A stretch of 64,000 bases of DNA from Megasphaera coli (GCF_900095855.1 NZ_FMIY01000002.1:611322-675321); one strand, 5' to 3'; shown: positions 44,057 through 52,703, counted from the stretch's first letter. Translations and numbers: made by a program. The notes: generated by a model from the sequence alone, not told the origin.

Positions 44057-45015
44057 TCCCGTACACCGTCTTTCCTGAGAGCCTGTTCCATCGTGCGCAT
44101 GCCCTCGGCACCGCCCGTCTGCATGAGTGTTTGCAGTTGGTGTTCCTTGCCGCTGCGGATGAGCTGGGCCACGGCAGGCGTACGTGTAAGGATTTCTCTA
44201 TAAATATGCGTCGTACCGTTCACAAAGCGGCGCTGTTGCGCCAGGACCGCCTGCAAGGATAGAGAGAGGCGGTAACGCAGAAAGTTTTCCTGACCGCTTT
44301 CGGCCATGCCGATAATACGCGTAATTGTCTGAGCCGCCGACTGCGTGTGCAAAGACGAAAAGACGAGGTGCCCCGTCTCGGCTGCAGTCAAGGCCGCTTC
44401 CATCGTGGCGGCATCACGCATTTCACCGACCAGAATGACGTCCGGGTCCTGACGCAGAGCCTCTTTAACAGCTGCCGCAAAGGATGTGAAGTGGCGTTTC
44501 CACTCACGCTGTGCAATGAGGGCTTTCTCACCGGACACGACATACTCCACGGGGTCTTCGAGCGTAATGATGTGACAGGCTCTGTGCGTATTCAAATAGG
44601 TCAGCATACGCCAGAGCGTCGTCGTCTTGCCGCTGCCCGTTGCACCGACGGCGAGAACGAGGCCGGCCCTCAGACGGCTGAGCCTTGTCAAAATATCCAT
44701 GTCCTCGTCGTCAGGCAGACTGCCGAGCGGATACAGGAGGCGCAGAACGCCGTGAATTCCGGCAAGCTCCGTCGACCAGTGGGCGCGGCAACGCAGACCG
44801 TCGGTCGTGACGAAGGAAAAGGACAGGCATTCGCCGTTCCGCAATCCTTCGTGCCGCGACGCAAGCCAGGAAAGCATATCTTCTTTTTCGATCGGGTCCG
44901 CCGCAACGGGGACGAGGTCATCGTTGCAGCGCGCCAAAGGCTGCCGTCCTTCCTGAAGGTGTAAGTCTCCGGCCCTCATTTCCGCTGCAGTCCTCAATAA
45001 AGCGTCAATATCCAT
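44053..45015 (-). CDS. pilT: Pilus retraction-type ATPase PilT
   Basis: 320 residues. Begins DIDALLRTAAEMRAGDLHLQEGR, the PilT-like N-domain; Walker A AVGATGSGKTTT near 123-131, Asp-box LEDPVEY, Walker B DPDVILVGEMRD and His-box FSSLHTQSA. The AIRNLIRE motif of genuine PilT is degenerate here (VAQLIRSGKEHQL). Likely powers retraction, though a comparison is needed to exclude a PilU- or extension-type role. GGAG site; pilB ends 5 nt upstream. Confidence 0.9.
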   Translation of the reverse strand: MDIDALLRTAAEMRAGDLHLQEGRQPLARCNDDLVPVAADPIEKEDMLSWLASRHEGLRNGECLSFSFVTTDGLRCRAHWSTELAGIHGVLRLLYPLGSLPDDEDMDILTRLSRLRAGLVLAVGATGSGKTTTLWRMLTYLNTHRACHIITLEDPVEYVVSGEKALIAQREWKRHFTSFAAAVKEALRQDPDVILVGEMRDAATMEAALTAAETGHLVFSSLHTQSAAQTITRIIGMAESGQENFLRYRLSLSLQAVLAQQRRFVNGTTHIYREILTRTPAVAQLIRSGKEHQLQTLMQTGGAEGMRTMEQALRKDGVRE

Positions 45016-45020
45016 AACCC

Positions 45021-46133
45021 TTACTCCGTGTAAACGCGATGAATTTCCGCTTCCGTCGTCACGGCCTCATTCAGGGCCTGACGGACGGCGTCATCAAAAA
45101 ATAAGGCATCCTCCCCAGCGGTATGTTTCATTTCTTCGGCACCGCCCATATTGCGGATAACCTTACGCAAGACCTTTCCGACGGGAACAACTTCGGCCAG
45201 GCAGATGCGCCCTCTGTAACCGCTGCCGTGACAGGCATCACAGCCCTTGCCGGCGCAGCCCGTACAAAGCCTGCGCACAAGGCGCTGTGCCGTCACGCCG
45301 ATTAACGCGTCGGCTACAAGATAGGCCTCCACACCCATATCGACGAGGCGGCCCGGCACGTCCAGAGCCGACGAAGTATGGAGCGTGCTGAAGACGAGGT
45401 GCCCCGTGAGGGCGGCACGCACTGCGATGGCCGCCGTCTCGGCATCACGAATCTCACCGACGACGAGAATATCCGGATCCTGCCGCAGAAGGGCGCGCAG
45501 GCCGTTATGAAACTCGACGCCTCCTTTCGGATTAATCTGGCTTTGACAAAATCCGTCACACTTATACTCCACCGGGTCCTCCAGAGTGGCAATGCTGACG
45601 TTATCCACCGCAATCTCCCGCAAAGCCGCGTACAAGGTCGTCGTCTTGCCGCTCCCCGTCGGACCGCAGACGAGAAACAGGCCGTTTTTGCCGCCGATGA
45701 TACGGCGTATGAGACGGATCGCCTTTTCCTGTAAGCCCAGTCCGTCCAAACGCAAATCCGGCGTGTTTTCACCAAGCATGCGGATGACCGCTTTCTCGCC
45801 GCGTACAGTGGGCATCGTGCTGAGACGCAGGTCGATATTTCGTCCGTCTTGCCGCCAAAGCATGCGCCCGTCCTGAGGCTGCCGCTTGTTGGCAATGTCA
45901 AGGGCCGCCATGATTTTGAGACGAATGAGGACGGCTTCAGCCTTTTCCTTCGGGAGCGTCCCGACGACATGGAGAACACCGTCTATGCGGCAGCGCGCAC
46001 GCAGGACATCATCCAAGGGCTCAATGTGAATATCGCTGGCCTTATGATGCAGGCTGTAGCTCAAAAGTAAGTCAACCAATTCCTGGGCCGTTCCCGTCGC
46101 CCGCTCTCTATCGTGCCAGACAAAGGACTGCAT
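45021..46133 (-). CDS. pilB: Pilus assembly ATPase PilB (short form)
   Basis: 370 residues from MQSFVWHD with GGCGGTG just upstream. GspE/PilB hexameric ATPase: SDIHIEPLDD near the N-terminus, Walker A CGPTGSGKTTT, Asp-box LEDPVEY, Walker B DPDILVVGEIRD, and a zinc site formed by CTGCAGKGCDACHGSG. The N1/MshEN domain found in the 560-residue PilB is missing, so nucleotide or c-di-GMP control through it is not possible. First gene of the pilus operon; no clear promoter is seen upstream. Confidence 0.92.
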   Translation of the reverse strand: MQSFVWHDRERATGTAQELVDLLLSYSLHHKASDIHIEPLDDVLRARCRIDGVLHVVGTLPKEKAEAVLIRLKIMAALDIANKRQPQDGRMLWRQDGRNIDLRLSTMPTVRGEKAVIRMLGENTPDLRLDGLGLQEKAIRLIRRIIGGKNGLFLVCGPTGSGKTTTLYAALREIAVDNVSIATLEDPVEYKCDGFCQSQINPKGGVEFHNGLRALLRQDPDILVVGEIRDAETAAIAVRAALTGHLVFSTLHTSSALDVPGRLVDMGVEAYLVADALIGVTAQRLVRRLCTGCAGKGCDACHGSGYRGRICLAEVVPVGKVLRKVIRNMGGAEEMKHTAGEDALFFDDAVRQALNEAVTTEAEIHRVYTE

Positions 46134-46252
46134 CACATCACCGCCTTTTGTCTTCATCATACGGCAGAAATATGAAAAAAGAAGGGTTTTCAGCTCTTTC
46201 TAACGAAGAGTAAAACAGAATTAATCTTTTTTTAAGCCCTGCCGCCATGTGG

Positions 46253-46258
46253 TATAAT
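46253..46258 (+). promoter_or_regulatory. Extended -10 promoter element for the AsmA-like gene
   Basis: TGGTATAAT (46250-46258) is a perfect extended -10; the -35 (TTTTAA) is weak. Because it overlaps an upstream in-frame ATG, the coding start is placed further on at 46296. Confidence 0.6.
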
Positions 46259-46295
46259 GAAGCAGTCAAGCATTTTCAGAAAGATCGTGAAAATC

Positions 46296-47846
46296 ATGAA
46301 AAATCCTTTTGCAAAAAAAAATAAACGCGCCCGTACATGGGCGCAGCGAACAGGTATATTCTTTTGTACTGCCGCCGCCGTCCTCCTTCTCTTGGCGGTC
46401 TCCGCATCTCACGGTGCGGCATACATGTTTAACCGCATCGCCGCAAATCAGGACGTCGTCAAAGGAAGTCTGACCGTCAACACTATCGCCGCAGATCTGC
46501 AGGGCCGCATTACCTTTACGGATCTTGTCTGGGACGATGCGTCAGGCAACCGCATTCTTTACGTACCAAGCGGCAGCCTCCGTGTCAACCCGTGGGATTT
46601 TATTCTGCACCGCCGCATAAAGACGACGACCCTCCGTGAAGTTACACTCAACGATTCAACCGTCACGGCCTACTTCGACAAGGATATGCAGGCCGACCTT
46701 ATCGGCCAGGACGAGGCGGAACGACTGTCAAAGGGACAAAAGCGCAGCCTTGACGAAAAGGTACGCAACCTGAACGTAAGCGGCAAAAAATTCAACGTTC
46801 GCCTGTGCCTGAACAACTGCCGCTTCGAAGCATACCATCAAAATAATCACTACATTATGTCATCCGTCGATGCGGCGATTGCCTTGAAGTCGAACGAATA
46901 CATGAATATCGACTTCTCTTCCGGCCCCTTTGCGGGAACCTCCGTCGGCGACGGTATTACCGTATCCGGGACGATCGACCTCAAGCCGGAATTGCCCGAA
47001 ATGGATTTAGCCGTCAATATCCTCAAGGTCGATCCGTCCTCTCTCGGCTTCGGCCAATCCATTCACGATCCGCTCACCTTAAAGACCTACGCTGCGGGGC
47101 CGGTTACACGGCCGACGGCGCAGGGCAAACTTTCTATGGAAAAACTCTCTCTGCCGGCCTTGGACTTTACGGATGTGACCGGCGACGTTACCTACAGCAA
47201 CGGACTCTTCACCTTTACGAACGTTCGGGCGGATGTATATAACGGCAAGCTCACGGCGCACGGCGACTACGATATAAACACCAGAGCCTATCATATTTAC
47301 GGCACCGGTACGGATCTGGACAGCCGCATTGCCTTAAAGCGTATAGAATTTTCCTGTCTCGTTGCCTTGGATATCAATATGGAATGCGACGGCGACCCGA
47401 AAAATGTACTCACGTACGGCTCTTTCCGCTCCGGCAAAGGCTCGTACTTCCCGCTCCGTTTTAACTTCATCAGGGGCAATTTCAGCAACAGACGCAATGT
47501 GCTGGAATTTTACGACGTCGCCATTGACACGAAATTCGGCCTCTTTACGACGGACGCCCTGCGCATTGAAAGAGGGCAGGTTATTTTGGGCGATATTAAC
47601 GTCGTTTTCCCAGGCTCGACGAATGCTTTCAATATTTTTTCTCCCAACCCGTCGGACAACAGATGGTCCGAAACAAAGGAGAATATGGCGCAAATCAAAA
47701 AAAATATGGCTTCCCTTAACGAGGCATCCGGACACATGCGGGAATCTGCACCGGCCATGAAGGAAAGTATAGCCGCCATTAAGGAAAATGCAAGGCGCAT
47801 TAAAGAGAGTGCGGGCCGCACTAAAGGAGCTATAATTAGACCTTAA
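46296..47846 (+). CDS. AsmA/TamB-like envelope protein
   Basis: 516 residues from MKNPFAKKNKRAR; an ATG 13 codons earlier lies inside the -10 element. Basic N-terminus, one membrane helix (about 17-37), then a long beta-rich periplasmic part with repeated short strands (SLTVNTIAADLQGRITFTDL, LTAHGDYDINTRAYHI), typical of AsmA/DUF748/TamB bridges that carry lipids or assist outer-membrane assembly. Its last 70 residues form an amphipathic coil with repeats (KENMAQIKKNMA, MKESIAAIKENARRIKES). It sits between the pilus operon and the outer-membrane porin cluster. Exact family and partner are not certain. Confidence 0.7.
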   Translation: MKNPFAKKNKRARTWAQRTGIFFCTAAAVLLLLAVSASHGAAYMFNRIAANQDVVKGSLTVNTIAADLQGRITFTDLVWDDASGNRILYVPSGSLRVNPWDFILHRRIKTTTLREVTLNDSTVTAYFDKDMQADLIGQDEAERLSKGQKRSLDEKVRNLNVSGKKFNVRLCLNNCRFEAYHQNNHYIMSSVDAAIALKSNEYMNIDFSSGPFAGTSVGDGITVSGTIDLKPELPEMDLAVNILKVDPSSLGFGQSIHDPLTLKTYAAGPVTRPTAQGKLSMEKLSLPALDFTDVTGDVTYSNGLFTFTNVRADVYNGKLTAHGDYDINTRAYHIYGTGTDLDSRIALKRIEFSCLVALDINMECDGDPKNVLTYGSFRSGKGSYFPLRFNFIRGNFSNRRNVLEFYDVAIDTKFGLFTTDALRIERGQVILGDINVVFPGSTNAFNIFSPNPSDNRWSETKENMAQIKKNMASLNEASGHMRESAPAMKESIAAIKENARRIKESAGRTKGAIIRP

Positions 47847-47857
47847 ACTTTGCATGC

Positions 47858-47903
47858 AAAAACGAAAAGGCAGTCTGAAAAAACAAGCTGTCTTTTTTCG
47901 TTT
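47858..47903 (+). terminator. Terminator after the AsmA-like gene
   Basis: AAAAACGAAAAGGCAG pairs imperfectly with CTGTCTTTTTTCGTTT, 11 bp after the stop. Confidence 0.75.
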
Positions 47904-47973
47904 GGAAAGGATTAAATATGAAATCCGCATTTCGACTACACCGGAGCATCGTCAGGTGTTTGTAAGCTTGGCC

Positions 47974-48003
47974 TTGACGGCTGCAAGCAAAGCATGCTAG
48001 ACT
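47974..48003 (+). promoter_or_regulatory. Promoter of tRNA-Ser
   Basis: TTGACG (47974-47979), 18-bp spacer, TAGACT (47998-48003), 15 bp before the tRNA. Confidence 0.7.
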
Positions 48004-48018
48004 AGTAAGGTATGATAC

Positions 48019-48107
48019 GGAGCGGTATCGAAGTGGTCATAACGGGGCTGACTCGAAATCAGTTAGGCCGCAAGGTCTCGTGGGTTCGAATCCCACCCGC
48101 TCCGCCA
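48019..48107 (+). tRNA. tRNA-Ser (CGA anticodon)
   Basis: 89 nt with encoded CCA. Acceptor GGAGCGG pairs with CCGCTCC; anticodon stem-loop CTGACTCGAAATCAG gives anticodon CGA (reads UCG); a long variable arm (GGCCGCAAGGTCT) typical of class II tRNA; T arm GTGGG-TTCGAAT-CCCAC. Confidence 0.97.
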
Positions 48108-48141
48108 TTTTTATTTTCTCACAAAACTATGATACCACGGC

Positions 48142-48180
48142 AAAAACGGCAGCAATGACAATGTCATTACTGCCGTTTTT
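48142..48180. terminator. Bidirectional terminator between tRNA-Ser and ompM1
   Basis: 18-bp stem with one mismatch (AAAAACGGCAGCAATGAC with GTCATTACTGCCGTTTTT), loop AAT, runs of A and T on both sides. Confidence 0.92.
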
Positions 48181-48197
48181 TTGCTTTACAGACATAC

Positions 48198-48226
48198 AAA
48201 GAGCCGCTCCGAAGAGCGGCCTCTTT
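48198..48226 (-). terminator. Second hairpin after ompM1
   Basis: AAAGAG-CCGCTC/GAGCGG-C-CTCTTT with loop CGAA, 20 bp past the ompM1 stop on the minus strand; the tail is not T-rich. It stands before the stronger hairpin, so the ompM1 mRNA ends with two stem-loops. Confidence 0.6.
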
Positions 48227-48245
48227 GCCATATCCCGCGTCGGGA

Positions 48246-49517
48246 TTAGAATACGAATACGAACTGTGCACGTGTGAGTTCTTCCGGATCCTTCGTGTCG
48301 TCTTTTGCTTTGGACGAGAAAGACTGGAATACCTGGAACTGCGCGTTCTTAGCGAAGGTGTAGTCGGCACCGACACCCCACGTTTCAATTCCGTTCGTTT
48401 TGCCGAGAAGGGCATCCGTTCTCCAGTTGCCAGTAGAACCGTAGATACCGTTCTTTTCAGCATTCAAGTAGTCGACCCAGAGATCCCAAGACTTGGGTTG
48501 CGTAAATTTAGCCTTGCCGTACTGCAGTTTAGCGAGGAATACGTCGGCATCGGATGTGGATCCCATGTTGTTTACTTTTTCATATTCACCGAAGACGTTC
48601 CACTTCTTGCCGAAGTTAATGCTTGCATAGGCACCCCAGAGGTCGTCGGGACGGTCATTGTTCACTGCCGGAGCCGTATGGAAGCTGTTGTAGTATGCAC
48701 CCAGAGCGGAACCTGCCGCGGAGCCGCCGCCGAAGAAGCCTTCCAATTCACCGTAACCGGTCTTGACATTGTTCAAGTTGCCTTCTTTGAACTTACCGTA
48801 GCCGGCTGTAGCGGCAAACTTGTCGTTAGCGTATTTGAGCTGAGCGCCGTCGAAGTTATCGCCGAACTGAATGCCGGAAGCGTTGCCCAGTTCATAGTCG
48901 TAACGGCCGACCATGACATCCCAGTTCTTGTCGCCGCCGAGCTTATAATCCACATACGCGCGGTCAACGAAGAATTTGTCTTTGTCGCTGTCAGATGCGG
49001 CATCCTCGTTGGCAAAATTGGTGTTGAAATTTACGCCCAATACGGCCGTTGCGCGGTCGTTAATTCTCGCGTTAGCGCGGAGACGCGTACGGAACTGCCA
49101 GGAACCGTCATTTTTGTTGGACGTGTCGTTCTGGTTCATGTAACGGAGACGAGCGTCGCCCGTCAGTTTTACGTTACCTACGCGTTCTTCCAGGTTGGAT
49201 ACGCGAACGCCGAGGTTGTTGAGTTCATCGGAAAATTCGTCGGCCAACTTGTTGATGAGAGCGCGCTGTTCCGCATTGGCACGGTCTTCGTGAGCCATAG
49301 CCTTGGCTACGATTTCAGCCGCTTCATAGCGGGTGATGTTGCGGTCACCTTCAAAATGAACGCCGTCAACGCCCTGGATGATGCCGGAATTTGCCAATTC
49401 CACTACGGAATTGTACGCCCAGCTGTCGGCCGGTACGTCGACAAACGGGTTGGCAGCAAATGCCGTAGCACCTACAGCCATGGATGCAACTAATGTTGCG
49501 AGTACTTTCTTTTTCAT
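48246..49517 (-). CDS. ompM: OmpM-type outer-membrane porin with SLH domain, copy 1
   Basis: 423 residues. Signal peptide about 1-21 (cut after TAFA), SLH domain about 22-80 (NPFVDVPADSWAYNSV, GIIQGVDG, ITRYEAAEIVAKAM) that binds pyruvylated or polyamine-modified peptidoglycan, a short coiled coil (about 80-115, ADEFSDELNNLGVRVSNLEERV in parts), then a 16-strand-type beta-barrel to the terminal phenylalanine (FVFVF), the usual BAM signal. In Negativicutes OmpM tethers outer membrane to wall and forms pores. The barrel contains KNWDVMVGRYDYELGN and KFAATAGYGKFKEG shared with copy 2. Confidence 0.94.
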   Translation of the reverse strand: MKKKVLATLVASMAVGATAFAANPFVDVPADSWAYNSVVELANSGIIQGVDGVHFEGDRNITRYEAAEIVAKAMAHEDRANAEQRALINKLADEFSDELNNLGVRVSNLEERVGNVKLTGDARLRYMNQNDTSNKNDGSWQFRTRLRANARINDRATAVLGVNFNTNFANEDAASDSDKDKFFVDRAYVDYKLGGDKNWDVMVGRYDYELGNASGIQFGDNFDGAQLKYANDKFAATAGYGKFKEGNLNNVKTGYGELEGFFGGGSAAGSALGAYYNSFHTAPAVNNDRPDDLWGAYASINFGKKWNVFGEYEKVNNMGSTSDADVFLAKLQYGKAKFTQPKSWDLWVDYLNAEKNGIYGSTGNWRTDALLGKTNGIETWGVGADYTFAKNAQFQVFQSFSSKAKDDTKDPEELTRAQFVFVF

Positions 49518-49730
49518 TGTAAATACCCCTTTTCAAAAATATATTTTCTTGTGCCGGTACAGGTCGGAAAATATATGCACTGCCGTCAGGGGTCACAGGC
49601 GAGTTGTCCATGTTTCCTCTCTCTTACTGCCTGACTGCGTATGCCCTATTTTCCTTTACATCCGTTGCCTGCATACGAGTACACCAACGGATTTGTTAAA
49701 AGTATACAACCTATTCGGAAAACTTGTCAA
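49518..49730 (-). promoter_or_regulatory. ompM1 promoter and structured leader
   Basis: TTGACA (49725-49730), 18-bp spacer, TATACT (49701-49706), start near 49694. The mRNA opens with a hairpin (49660-49692): stem ATCCGTTG/CAACGGAT, loop GTGTACTCGTATGCAGG. Further down, GTCAGG/CCTGAC encloses a conserved box (49598-49624) reading GAGAGGAAACATGG-ACAACTCGCC, with a Shine-Dalgarno and ATG that open an 81-codon frame overlapping ompM1 out of frame. Total leader is about 175 nt. Nearly identical ahead of ompM2. Confidence 0.75.
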
Positions 49731-49832
49731 GCTCTTAAAGTTTTCTCTTTTGTCCGCCTTTTATGGCAGCTCCGTAGCGGTTATTCCGTCATTTTTCAGC
49801 TCCGTGCCGTAACGGAGCTGTTACGGGAATGC

Positions 49833-49861
49833 AAAAAAGACCGCTCAAAAGAACGGTCTTT
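49833..49861 (-). terminator. Terminator after ompM2
   Basis: AAAGACCG/CGGTCTTT with a 10-nt loop and a T6 tail on the minus strand. Another hairpin, AGCTCCGT/ACGGAGCT, lies next to it at 49798-49820. Confidence 0.9.
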
Positions 49862-49885
49862 CCTGCAACATTTCTCTTATTCAGC

Positions 49886-51121
49886 TTAGAATACGAATAC
49901 GAATTGCGCACGCGTGAGTTCATCGCGGTCTTCGCTCGTGCTCTTAACTTTATTATTGAAGGTCTGGAATACCTGGAACTGCGCGTTCTTGGCAAACGTA
50001 TAGTCTGCACCGACGCCCCAGCTCTTCGTATCGTTAACGTTGTTTCTCCAGCTTCCCGTTGCATCATCATCTGCCGCGTTAGCGTCAACATTAATGTAGT
50101 CAACCCAGAGATCCCAAGTTTTAGGCTGAGAAAACATTGCCTTGCCGTACTGCAATTTGCCGCCATAGCCGTTGGCATGTCCGGAATCGCCTTTTACGCG
50201 ATATCCTTCAAAATTGAAGTTCCACTTCTTCGCGAAGTTGATGCTCGTGTATGCGCCCCAAAGACTATCCAAATCAGCAACATTGCTGAAGTCATTGTAG
50301 TACACACCTATAGCGGAACCTGCCGCGGAGCCGCCGCCGAAGAAGCCTTCCAATTCGCCGTAACCGGTCTTGACGTTGTTCAAGCCACCTTCTTTGAACT
50401 TACCATAGCCGGCTGTAGCGGCAAATTTGTCGTTAGCGTATTTGAGCTGAGCACCGTCAAAGGTTTCACCGTACGGAAGAGCCATGTTGTTGCCCAATTC
50501 ATAGTCGTAACGACCGACCATGATATCCCAGTTCTTGTCACCGCCGAGTTTATAATCTACATATGCGCGGTCGACATAGAATTTGTCTTTGTCTTCAGAT
50601 GCGGCGTTCGTGTTGGAGAATTTGGTGTTGAAGTTTACACCCAATACGGCCGTTGCGCGGTCGTTAATCATGGCATTGGCACGAAGACGTGTACGGAACT
50701 GCCAGGAGTTGTCGTTTTTCTGTCCGGCATCTTTTTGATGCATGTAACGGATACGAGCGTCGCCCGTCAGTTTTACGTTGCCGACACGTTCTTCCAGGTT
50801 GGATACGCGAACGCCGAGGTTGTTGAGTTCATCGGAAAATTCGTCGGCCAACTTGTTGATGAGAGCACGCTGTTCCGCATTGGCACGGTCTTCGTGAGCC
50901 ATAGCCTTGGCCACGATTTCAGCCGCTTCATAACGGGTGATGTTGCGGTCACCCTGGAAGTGAACGCCGTCAACGCCCTGAATGATGCCGGAATTTGCCA
51001 ATTCCACTACGGAATTGTACGCCCAGCTGTCGGCCGGTACGTCGACAAACGGGTTGGCTGCAAATGCCGTAGCGCCTACAGCCATGGTTGCGACTAAAGT
51101 TGCGAGTACTTTCTTTTTCAT
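49886..51121 (-). CDS. ompM: OmpM-type outer-membrane porin with SLH domain, copy 2
   Basis: 411 residues. Signal peptide, SLH domain and coiled coil are almost identical to copy 1 through about residue 120 (it has HFQGDR where copy 1 has HFEGDR, and RIRYMHQKD for RLRYMNQND). Many barrel strands are shared (GDKNWDIMVGRYDYELGN, NNVKTGYGELEGFFGGGSAAGSA in parts), and the ends are alike (FVFVF), while surface loops differ (FSNVADLDSLWGAY against a longer loop in copy 1). A recent duplication with diverging loops. Own promoter, leader and terminator. Confidence 0.94.
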   Translation of the reverse strand: MKKKVLATLVATMAVGATAFAANPFVDVPADSWAYNSVVELANSGIIQGVDGVHFQGDRNITRYEAAEIVAKAMAHEDRANAEQRALINKLADEFSDELNNLGVRVSNLEERVGNVKLTGDARIRYMHQKDAGQKNDNSWQFRTRLRANAMINDRATAVLGVNFNTKFSNTNAASEDKDKFYVDRAYVDYKLGGDKNWDIMVGRYDYELGNNMALPYGETFDGAQLKYANDKFAATAGYGKFKEGGLNNVKTGYGELEGFFGGGSAAGSAIGVYYNDFSNVADLDSLWGAYTSINFAKKWNFNFEGYRVKGDSGHANGYGGKLQYGKAMFSQPKTWDLWVDYINVDANAADDDATGSWRNNVNDTKSWGVGADYTFAKNAQFQVFQTFNNKVKSTSEDRDELTRAQFVFVF

Positions 51122-51334
51122 TGTAAATACCCCTTTTCAAAAATATATTTTCTTGTACCGGTACAGGTCGGAAAATATATGCACTGCCGTCAGGGGTCAC
51201 AGGCGAGTTGTCCATGTTTCCTCTCTCTTACTGCCTGACTGCGTATGCCCTATTTTCCTTTATATCTGTTGCCTGCACACGAGTACACCAACGGATTTGT
51301 TAAAAGTATACAACCTATTCGGAAAACTTGTCAA
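51122..51334 (-). promoter_or_regulatory. ompM2 promoter and structured leader
   Basis: TTGACA (51329-51334), 18-bp spacer, TATACT (51305-51310). The 5' hairpin (51264-51296) has stem ATCCGTTG/CAACAGAT with one C-A mismatch and loop GTGTACTCGTGTGCAGG. The conserved box with SD and ATG is at 51202-51228 and opens an 81-codon frame overlapping ompM2. The leader differs from that of ompM1 at only a few positions. Confidence 0.75.
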
Positions 51335-51343
51335 GCAATAATA

Positions 51344-51376
51344 CAAAAAGCGACGGGATAAAAAATTCCCATCGCT
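51344..51376 (-). terminator. Terminator after ompM3
   Basis: AGCGA-C-GGGA / TCCC-A-TCGCT with T-run on the minus strand; it ends 10 bp before the -35 box of ompM2. Confidence 0.88.
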
Positions 51377-51392
51377 CTTGTATTCATTCTTT

Positions 51393-52703
51393 TTAGAAGA
51401 AGAAGTCCAGTTCCGCACTGGTGTATTCTTTTTGTTTGACATTCGAATTGTCGGCATTTTTCGTGCCGAAAGTCTGGCCTACTGCAAGGACGACATTTTT
51501 AGCCAGTGCATAGTCGAAGCCTACGCCCCAGCCTTTAACACCGTGTTCATAACCGAGGTAGCCGTTGTCGCGCCAGTTGGCCGTATTGCCGTAGAATGCA
51601 CCTTTGTCAGCCTTTACGTAGTCGACCCATACATCCCAGCTGCCCTTTTCTTCGGGATCTGCAGCGCCATACTGAAGTTTAGCGCCCCAGAGGTTGCCGT
51701 CCGGATTTGTGGCCGTTTCTTTGTCCTTTGTAACGCGTTGGTAGTCGCCGGTGAGATTCCACTTCTTGCCGAAGTTGAAGGACAGGTAACCGCCGAAGAG
51801 ATGGTCAAGGTTCTTCGCTTTCGCTTCGCCGTCTACAAAGTTGTTGTAGTAAACGCCTGCACCGACCTTATCCCACATGCCGTCCAGGCTTACATACGCC
51901 GTTTTAACGTTGAGGAGGTCACCCCAAGTATTTACATATCCGTCATTACCCGGAGTCGTTTCTTCGTTGTCGCCTTCTTTAAATTTACCGTAACCGGCAG
52001 TCAAAGCAACGTGGTCCGTAAAATATTTCATCTGTGCGCCGTCAAAGGTATCGCCATATTGGAGTCCCAAGCCGTTGCCGATTTGGTAATCATAGCGGCC
52101 GACGAGGAAATTGAAGTGGCTGCCCGCGCTGTAGTCAACGTTTGCATGGTCCACATAGAGCTTGTGGTCTTCGCCGCTCGAAGCGGAATTGGAGTCGGCA
52201 AAGCTCATATCGTCCGTGCTGATACCGAAGTTGACCTTCGTACGGTCGTTAACGGTTGCCGTAGCAAGGAGGTGAACTGCATATTCCCAGGAAGCATCGT
52301 TTTCAATGTTCCCCTTCTGATGCTGATAATGGATATTTGCGTCACCTGTAAGTTTTACATTACCTACGCGGTTTTCCAAATTGGCAACGCGAACGCCGAG
52401 GTTGTTGAGTTCATCGGAAAATTCGTCGGCCAATTTGTTGATGAGAGCGCGCTGTTCCGCATTGGCACGGTCTTCGTGAGCCATAGCCTTGGCTACGATT
52501 TCAGCCGCTTCATAACGGGTAATGTTGCGTTCGCCTTCAAAGTGAACGCCGTCAACGCCCTGGATGATGCCGGAATTTGCCAATTCCACTACGGAATTGT
52601 ACGCCCAGCTGTCGGCCGGTACGTCGACAAACGGGTTGGCCGCAAATGCCGTAGCGCCTACAGCCATGGTTGCGACTAAAGTTGCGAGTACTTTCTTTTT
52701 CAT
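51393..52703 (-). CDS. ompM: OmpM-type outer-membrane porin with SLH domain, copy 3
   Basis: 436 residues. The first about 115 residues match copies 1 and 2 almost exactly (HFEGERN, and GVRVANLENRVGNVKLTGDA). The barrel is clearly different: SWEYAVHLLATATVNDRTKVNFGISTDD in parts, HFNFLVGRYDYQIGNGLG, and the ending SAELDFFF rather than FVFVF. It therefore seems an older paralogue whose 5' half has stayed uniform with the others. Highly charged linker and loop (KFKEGDNEETTPGNDG). Own promoter and leader of a different sequence but similar design. Confidence 0.94.
   Translation of the reverse strand: MKKKVLATLVATMAVGATAFAANPFVDVPADSWAYNSVVELANSGIIQGVDGVHFEGERNITRYEAAEIVAKAMAHEDRANAEQRALINKLADEFSDELNNLGVRVANLENRVGNVKLTGDANIHYQHQKGNIENDASWEYAVHLLATATVNDRTKVNFGISTDDMSFADSNSASSGEDHKLYVDHANVDYSAGSHFNFLVGRYDYQIGNGLGLQYGDTFDGAQMKYFTDHVALTAGYGKFKEGDNEETTPGNDGYVNTWGDLLNVKTAYVSLDGMWDKVGAGVYYNNFVDGEAKAKNLDHLFGGYLSFNFGKKWNLTGDYQRVTKDKETATNPDGNLWGAKLQYGAADPEEKGSWDVWVDYVKADKGAFYGNTANWRDNGYLGYEHGVKGWGVGFDYALAKNVVLAVGQTFGTKNADNSNVKQKEYTSAELDFFF

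Noticed and set aside
48225-52679. Very long open frames on the plus strand, antisense to each ompM gene (about 420-430 codons each)
   Set aside because: They mirror the porins codon for codon, lack ribosome-binding sites, and the sense frames have clear signal peptide, SLH domain and barrel. They result from strong codon bias.
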